Origin: Paraescarpia echinospica
Taxonomy: Eukaryota > Annelida > Polychaeta > Sabellida > Siboglinidae
Direction: 5' to 3'
Length of the DNA stretch: 64,000 bases
Assembly: GCA_020002185.1 (NCBI GenBank)
Contig: CM034533.1
Span: 72,751,579-72,815,578, forward strand
The notes under the pieces are model-generated. The model did not search any database and was not told the origin of the DNA. It saw only the letters and a program-made list of their open reading frames with translations. Position 1 is the first letter of the stretch. Every line of letters begins with the position of its first letter. Shown in pieces: positions 46,601 through 55,600 of the stretch. The translations under genes were made by a program, and so were the position numbers.

Positions 46601-49600
46601 AAGGTAAGGCACAAACAATGCCATCTTGCAGATAGACCGGTGTAAAAACGTAAGACACAAACTATGCCATCTTGCAGATAGACCGGTGTAAAAAGGTAAG
46701 ACACAAACTATGCCATCTTGCAGATAGACTGGTGTAAAAAGGTAAGGCACAAACTATGTCATCTTGCAGATAGACCGGTGTAAAAAGGTAAGACAAACTA
46801 TGCCATCTTGCAGATAGACCGGTATAAAAAGGTAAGGCACAAACTATGTCATCTTGCAGATAGACCGGTGTAAAAAGGTAAGACACAAACTATGCCATCT
46901 TGCAGATAGACCAGTGTAAAAAGGTAAGACACAAACTATGCCATCTTGCAGATAGACTGGTGTAAAAAGGTAAGACACAAACTATGCCATCTTGCAGATA
47001 GACTGGTATAAAAAGGTAAGGCACAAACAATGCCATCTTGCAGATAGACCGGTGTAAAAAGGTAAGACAAACTATGCCATCTTGCAGATAGACCGGTGTA
47101 AAAAGGTAAAACACAAACTATGCCATCTTGCAGATAGACCGGTATAAAAAGGTAAGCCACAAACTATGCCATCTTGCAGATAGACCGGTGTAAAAAGGTA
47201 AGACACAAACTATGCCATCTTGCAGATAGACAGGTGTAAAAAGGTAAGACACAAACTATGCCATCTTGCAGATAGACCGGTGTAAAAAGGTAAGGCACAA
47301 ACTATGCCATCTTGCAGATAGACCAGTGTAAAAAGGTAAGACACAAGCTATGCCATCTTGCAGATAGACTGGTGTAAAAAGGTAAGACACAAACTATGCC
47401 ATCTTGCAGATAGACTGGTATAAAAAGGTAAGGCACAAACAATGCCATCTTGCAGATAGACTGGTGTAAAAAGGTAAGACACAAACTATGCCATCTTGCA
47501 GATAGACCGGTGTAAAAAGGTAAGACAAACTATGCCATCTTGCAGATAGACCGGTGTAAAAAGATAAGACATAAACTATGCCATTTTGTAGATAGACCGG
47601 TGTAAAAAGGTAAGACAAAAAATATGCCATTTTGCAGATAGACCGGTGTAAAAAGGTAAGTCACAAACTATGCCATCTTGCAGATAGACTGGTATAAAAA
47701 GATAAGGCACAAACAATGCCATCTTGCAGATAGACCGGTGTAAAAACGTAAGACACAAACTATGCCATTTTGCAGATAGACCGGTGTAAAAAGGTAAGAC
47801 ACAAACTATGCCATCTTGCAGATAGACTGGTATAAAAAGATAAGGCACAAACAATGCCATCTTGCAGATAGACCTGTGTAAAAACGTAAGACACAAACTA
47901 TGCCATTTTGCAGATAGACCGGTGTAAAAAGGTAAGACACAAACTATGCCATCTTGCAGATAGACTGGTATAAAAAGATAAGGCACAAACAATGCCATCT
48001 TGCAGATAGACCGGTGTAAAAACGTAAGACAAACTATGCCATTTTGCAGATAGACCAGTGTAAAAAGGTAAGACACAAACTATTCCATCTTGCAGATAGA
48101 CTGGTGTAAAAAGGTAAGACACAAACTATGCCATCTTGCAGATAGACTGGTATAAAAAGATAAGGCACAAACAATGCCATCNNNNNNNNNNNNNNNNNNN
48201 NNNNNNNNNNNNNNNNNNNNNNNNNNNNNNNNNNNNNNNNNNNNNNNNNNNNNNNNNNNNNNNNNNNNNNNNNNNNNNNNNNNNNNNNNNNNNNNNNNNN
48301 NNNNNNNNNNNNNNNNNNNNNNNNNNNNNNNNNNNNNNNNNNNNNNNNNNNNNNNNNNNNNNNNNNNNNNNNNNNNNNNNNNNNNNNNNNNNNNNNNNNN
48401 NNNNNNNNNNNNNNNNNNNNNNNNNNNNNNNNNNNNNNNNNNNNNNNNNNNNNNNNNNNNNNNNNNNNNNNNNNNNNNNNNNNNNNNNNNNNNNNNNNNN
48501 NNNNNNNNNNNNNNNNNNNNNNNNNNNNNNNNNNNNNNNNNNNNNNNNNNNNNNNNNNNNNNNNNNNNNNNNNNNNNNNNNNNNNNNNNNNNNNNNNNNN
48601 NNNNNNNNNNNNNNNNNNNNNNNNNNNNNNNNNNNNNNNNNNNNNNNNNNNNNNNNNNNNNNNNNNNNNNNNNNNNNNNNNNNNNNNNNNNNNNNNNNNN
48701 NNNNNNNNNNNNNNNNNNNNNNNNNNNNNNNNNNNNNNNNNNNNNNNNNNNNNNNNNNNNNNNNNNNNNNNNNNNNNNNNNNNNNNNNNNNNNNNNNNNN
48801 NNNNNNNNNNNNNNNNNNNNNNNNNNNNNNNNNNNNNNNNNNNNNNNNNNNNNNNNNNNNNNNNNNNNNNNNNNNNNNNNNNNNNNNNNNNNNNNNNNNN
48901 NNNNNNNNNNNNNNNNNNNNNNNNNNNNNNNNNNNNNNNNNNNNNNNNNNNNNNNNNNNNNNNNNNNNNNNNNNNNNNNNNNNNNNNNNNNNNNNNNNNN
49001 NNNNNNNNNNNNNNNNNNNNNNNNNNNNNNNNNNNNNNNNNNNNNNNNNNNNNNNNNNNNNNNNNNNNNNNNNNNNNNNNNNNNNNNNNNNNNNNNNNNN
49101 NNNNNNNNNNNNNNNNNNNNNNNNNNNNNNNNNNNNNNNNNNNNNNNNNNNNNNNNNNNNNNNNNNNNNNNNNNNNNNNNNGCTCGTTTCGACCCAAAAG
49201 CTATCCTTGTAAACATGCTCTGAATCCATGGGAAGGGTCGGCCTGATGCGAGTGTGTGTCATAAGTGACGTCACGATACCACGTGATCGCCTAGTTCATT
49301 AAAATTTCATTTTCCGCGGGAATCACTTCACAGACGGGCTTAAAATCGAATTTATGCTACAAATGTATTTTTCTGTATTTGTTTAATGTTGTCAAATGTT
49401 ACATACAATGTTAAACTTTGTGTACACATGGAAAAAGGATTTTAGCTAATGCCTTATTTTTATTTCCTTTAATTTCGAATACAGACTGCATGAAACACAT
49501 AGTGCTAAAATGAGTTTGTTAAATAAACGATAATAAGTAAATTTGCTATTGCGTTGATTTACATAGACATCAGTATTGAGTAATGTCGGAGGAAATTTAC

Positions 49601-52600
49601 CTATTACCTTAGCTATCCTCTTCAGGCCTCATGGCGCGTAAGGCTGCAGTTTGTCCTGTCTCTGTCTATCTGTCTGGCTTCTTTCTACATTGTCATTCTT
49701 TCTTTATCAACATTGTTTGCCTGGGTGACCCACTTTCTGTTTCCCTTCTAGTATCCATGTTAGCGCCGTCAGCAGTGGCTGTCCTAATTTTATCTGAGCA
49801 CATGTCCAATTAATTTCCACCATCCTTTCTTGACTTCCACACTCATCCTTCTTTCATTGGATGTCTTTGTTTGTTACCACATACTGCCATTTTATTTTCT
49901 GATTCTTCCTTAGACTCTTGAAATGGAATGTGTTCAGCCTTCGGTTGACACTTTATTTATCCATTCATTTACTTTCCATGTTTCATATCTAAACAAAACA
50001 GTTGGATAACACAGATTTAACCAGTGTTTACCTATACCTAAAATATAATTGACAATGGTTTTCTACAAATAACTATCATCCAGTAACACCTTCTAATTCA
50101 GTGGTGTTTGTGGTTTATACAGGAGCGTTTGTAGGAAGCAGGAGTTACTGCAACTTGACCTTGAGAAGGTCGAAGATGACCTCGCATCAAAAACGGCCTA
50201 CAGGGAACAGCTTGTAAGTATTGCTCTGGCTGTTAATTACTTCCAGAATTATTGATTGACAAGATTTTACCAGCAATTTTGTAACAGAATTGAGACATTC
50301 CAAGCATGCTGGAACCAAAAACATGCATAAACACCTTGGGGAATTAATTTTTTAACATCCATATTAGTGTACATGTATTCTATTTTCCTGTTTTCTCACC
50401 ACTGGTTATTGTTTGTAAGAAGCCAGACTTCTCTCTCAGGGGTGTCTTTCTTATAACAGGTGCAGGGTAAGACAGCAGGTTTTTCTCTGAGTGGCATGAA
50501 GACAAAGTTGTTTGGCAGTGACACACCTGAGCAGCGCGATCAGAAGATAAAGCAGCTGGACGAGCAGATCAAAGAAGCAGAAGAACAGCTGAAGACAGCT
50601 ACAAACGAAGCCCAGTAAGAACCAGAAATCTTCCAGTCATTTCTAGTTCTATTTTATAATCTTTAAACAGATTCTTTAGTCAGTATCACAGCAACAACAT
50701 TTCAGTTCAAGTGTCTGTAGTTGAGTTTTATCCAATTGTAGAAGTCTTATAGGATATCTCCTTTGTCAGTTACGGCTTTAAAATGGTTCAAATATACAAT
50801 TATGTCAAACTGTAATTTGTTAGCCATCTGGCCTGTGAATGAAAGATGTTACTTCATTTTGAGATGACATGTTTATTTACATTGTATATCTTCCTCCTTC
50901 CTAGGGACTTTGTTTCTCTTGCACTGAGGGACATTGATAGATTCAAGCGGCAAAAAGCCAAGGACATGAAAGATGTGTTCACAAACTATGCCATCTTGCA
51001 GATAGATCGGTGTAAAAAGGTAAGGCACAAACTATGCCATCTTGCAGATAGACCGGTATAAAAAGGTTTTTATGCACAAACTATGTCATCTTGCAGATAG
51101 ACCGGTGTAAAAAGGTAAGACACAAACTATGCCATCTTGCAGATAAACCGGTATAAAAAGGTAAGGCACAAACAATGCCATCTTGCAGATAGACCGGTGT
51201 AAAAAGGTAAGGCACAAACAATGCCATCTTGCAGATAGACCGGTGTAAAAAGGTAAGACACAAACTATGCCATCTTGCAGATAGACCGGTGTAAAAAGGT
51301 AAGACACAAACTATGCCATCTTGCAGATAGACCGGTGTAAAAAGGTAAGACACAAACTATGCCATCTTGCAGATAGACCGGTGTAAAAAGGTAAGGCACA
51401 AACAATGCCATCTTGCAGATAGACCGGTGTAAAAAGGTAAGACACAAACTATGCCATCTTGCAGATAGACCGATGTAAAAAGGTAAGGCACAAACTATGC
51501 CATCTTGCAGATAGACCGGTGTAAAAAGGTAAGACACAAACTATGCCATCTTGCAGATAGACCGGTATAAAAAGGTAAGGCACAAACTATGTCATCTTGC
51601 AGGTAGACCGGTGTAAAAAGGTAAGACACAAACTATGCCATCTTGCAGATAGACCGGTGTAAAAAGGTAAGACACAAACTTTGCCATCTTGCAGATAGAC
51701 CGGTGTAAAAAGGTAAGACACAAACTATGCCATCTTGCAGATAGACCAGTGTAAAAAGGTAAGACACAAACTATGCCATCGTGCAGATAGACCAGTGTAA
51801 AAAGGTAAGACACAAACTATGCCATCTTGCAGATCAACCGGTATAAAAAGGTAAGGCACAAACAATGCCATCTTGCAGATAGACCGGTGTAAAAAGGTAA
51901 GGCACAAACTATGCCATCTTGCAGATAGACCGGTGTAAAAAGGTAAGACACAAACTTTGCCATCTTGCAGATAGACCGGTGTAAAAAGGTAAGACACAAA
52001 CTATGCCATCTTGCAGATAGACCAGTGTAAAAAGGTAAGACACAAACTATGCCATCTTGCAGATCAACCGGTATAAAAAGGTAAGGCACAAACAATGCCA
52101 TCTTGCAGATAGACCGGTGTAAAAAGGTAAGGCACAAACAATGCCATCTTGCAGATAGACCGGTGTAAAAAGGTAAGACACAAACTATGCCATCTTGCAG
52201 ATAGACCGGTGTAAAAAGGTAAGGCACAAACAATGCCATCTTGCAGATAGACCGGTGTAAAAAGGTAAGACACAAACTATGCCATCTTGCAGATAGACCG
52301 GTGTAAAAAGGTAAGGCACAAACTATGCCATCTTGCAGATAGACCGGTGTAAAAAGGTAAGACACAAACTATGCCATCTTGCAGATAGACCGGTATAAAA
52401 AGGTAAGGCACAAACTATGTCATCTTGCAGGTAGACCGGTGTAAAAAGGTAAGACACAAACTATGCCATCTTGCAGATACACCGGTGTAAAAAGGTAAGA
52501 CACAAACTTTGCCATCTTGCAGATAGACCGGTGTAAAAAGGTAAGGCACAAACTATGCCATCTTGCAGATAGACCGGTGTAAAAAGGTAAGACACAAACT

Positions 52601-55600
52601 ATGCCATCTTGCAGATAGACCGGTGTAAAAAGGTAAGCCACAAACCATGCCATCTTGCAGATAGACCGGTGTAAAAAGGTAAGACACAAACTATGCCATC
52701 TATGCCATCTTGCAGATAGACCGGTGTAAAAAGGTAAGACACAAACTATGCCATCTTGCAGATAGACCGGTGTAAAAAGGTAAGGCACAAACTATGCCAT
52801 CTTGCAGGTAGACCGGTGTAAAAAGGTAAGACACAAACTATGCCATCTTGCAGATAGAACGGTATAAAAAGGTAAGGCACAAACTATGTCATCTTGCAGG
52901 TAGACCGGTGTAAAAAGGTAAGACGGAAAATATGCCATCTTGCAGATAGACCGGTGTAAAAAGGTAAGACACAAACTTTGCCATCTTGCAGATAGACCAT
53001 CTTGTAGTAAGGCACAAACTATGCCATCTTGCAGATAGACCAGTGTAAAAAGGTAAGACACAAACTATTCCATCTTGCAGATAGACTGGTGTAAAAAGGT
53101 AAGACACAAATTATGCCATCTTGCAGATAGACTGGTATAAAAAGGTAAGGCACAAACAATGCCATCTTGCAGATAGACCGGTGTAAAAACGTAAGACACA
53201 AACTATGCCATCTTGCAGATAGACCGGTGTAAAAAGGTAAGACACAAACTATGCCATCTTGCAGATAGACTGGTGTAAAAAGGTAAGGCACAAACTATGT
53301 CATCTTGCAGATAGACCGGTGTAAAAAGGTAAGACAAACTATGCCATCTTGCAGATAGACCGGTATAAAAAGGTAAGGCACAAACTATGTCATCTTGCAG
53401 ATAGACCGGTGTAAAAAGGTAAGACACAAACTATGCCATCTTGCAGATAGACCAGTGTAAAAAGGTAAGACACAAACTATGCCATCTTGCAGATAGACTG
53501 GTGTAAAAAGGTAAGACACAAACTATGCCATCTTGCAGATAGACTGGTATAAAAAGGTAAGGCACAAACAATGCCATCTTGCAGATAGACCGGTGTAAAA
53601 AGGTAAGACAAACTATGCCATCTTGCAGATAGACCGGTGTAAAAAGGTAAAACACAAACTATGCCATCTTGCAGATAGACCGGTATAAAAAGGTAAGCCA
53701 CAAACTATGCCATCTTGCAGATAGACCGGTGTAAAAAGGTAAGACACAAACTATGCCATCTTGCAGATAGACAGGTGTAAAAAGGTAAGACACAAACTAT
53801 GCCATCTTGCAGATAGACCGGTGTAAAAAGGTAAGGCACAAACTATGCCATCTTGCAGATAGACCAGTGTAAAAAGGTAAGACACAAGCTATGCCATCTT
53901 GCAGATAGACCGGTGTAAAAAGGTAAGACACAAACTATGCCATCTTGCAGATAGACTGGTATAAAAAGGTAAGAGCACAAACAATGCCATCTTGCAGATA
54001 GACTGGTGTAAAAAGGTAAGACACAAACTATGCCATCTTGCAGATAGACCGGTGTAAAAAGGTAAGACAAACTATGCCATCTTGCAGATAGACCGGTGTA
54101 AAAAGATAAGACATAAACTATGCCATTTTGTAGATAGACCGGTGTAAAAAGGTAAGACAAAAAATATGCCATTTTGCAGATAGACCGGTGTAAAAAGGTA
54201 AGTCACAAACTATGCCATCTTGCAGATAGACTGGTATAAAAAGATAAGGCACAAACAATGCCATCTTGCAGATAGACCGGTGTAAAAAGGTAAGACACAA
54301 ACTATGCCATCTTGCAGATAGACCGGTGTAAAAAGGTAAGACACAAACTATGCCATCTTGCAGATAGACTGGTATAAAAAGATAAGGCACAAACAATGCC
54401 ATCTTGCAGATAGACCTGTGTAAAAACGTAAGACACAAACTATGCCATTTTGCAGATAGACCGGTGTAAAAAGGTAAGACACAAACTATGCCATCTTGCA
54501 GATAGACTGGTATAAAAAGATAAGGCACAAACAATGCCATCTTGCAGATAGACCGGTGTAAAAACGTAAGACACAAACTATGCCATTTTGCAGATAGACC
54601 AGTGTAAAAAGGTAAGACACAAACTATTCCATCTTGCAGATAGACTGGTGTAAAAAGGTAAGACACAAACTATGCCATCTTGCAGATAGACTGGTATAAA
54701 AAGATAAGGCACAAACAATGCCATCTTGCAGATAGACCGGTGTAAAAAGGTAAGACACAAACTATGCCATCTTGCAGATAGACCGGTGTAAAAAGGTAAG
54801 ACACAAACTATGCCATCTTGCAGATAGACCGGTGTAAAAAGGTAAGACACAAACTATGCCATCTTGCAGATAGACCGGTATAAAAAGGTAAGGCACAAAC
54901 TATGTCATCTTGCAGGTAGACCGGTGTAAAAAGGTAAGACACAAACTATGCCATCTTGCAGATAGACCGGTATAAAAAGGTAAGGCACAAACTATGTCAT
55001 CTTGCAGGTAGACCGGTGTAAAAAGGTAAGACACAAACTATGCCATCTTGCAGATAGACCAGTGTAAAAAGGTAAGACACAAACTTTGCCATCTTGCAGG
55101 TAGACCGGTGTAAAAAGGTAAGGCACAAACTATGCCATCTTGCAGATAGACCAGTGTAAAAAGGTAAGACACAAGCTATGCCATCTTGCAGATAGACCGG
55201 TGTAAAAAGGTAAGACACAAACTATGCCATCTTGCAGATAGACTGGTATAAAAAGGTAAGGCACAAACAATGCCATCTTGCAGATAGACCGGTGTAAAAA
55301 GGTAAGACACAAACTATGCCATCTTGCAGATAGACCGGTGTAAAAAGGTAAGACAAACTATGCCATCTTGCAGATAGACCGGTGTAAAAAGATAAGACAT
55401 AAACTATGCCATCTTGCAGATAGACCAGTGTAAAAAGGTAAGACACAAACTATGCCATCTTGCAGATAGACCAGTGTAAAAAGGTAAGGCACAAACTATG
55501 CCATCTTGCAAATAGACCGGTGTAAAAAGATAAGACACAAACTATGCCATCTTGCATATAGACCGGTGTAAAAAGGTAAGACACAAACTATGCCATCTTG

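Larger units (their letters stand above)
41463..48181 (+). repeat. First copy of a duplicated block (offset 7719), probable allelic contig overlap
   Basis: Sequence from 41463 onward recurs from 49182 with a constant offset of 7719 bp through three exons and all intervening introns, and I see no substitution in the unique part. Differences appear only as unit-number and unit-type changes inside the 46-bp array. The two copies are separated by exactly 1000 N. Confidence 0.9.

Noticed and set aside
43262..48181. CRISPR-like array (short regular repeats)
   Set aside because: Units are contiguous without unique spacers, and the gene content is spliced animal DNA.
48034..49274. Open frames running through the N gap
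   Set aside because: They consist of undetermined bases and carry no information.
50123..51019. Genuine tandem duplication of SNX4 exons 10-12
   Set aside because: No substitutions seen even in introns, separated by a round 1000-N gap, and the extra 361 nt would break the reading frame.
43367..55446. Many minus-strand frames reading SYLFTPVYLQDGIV and relatives
   Set aside because: They are the reverse complement of the 46-bp SNX4-derived array read in three frames; there is no independent gene.
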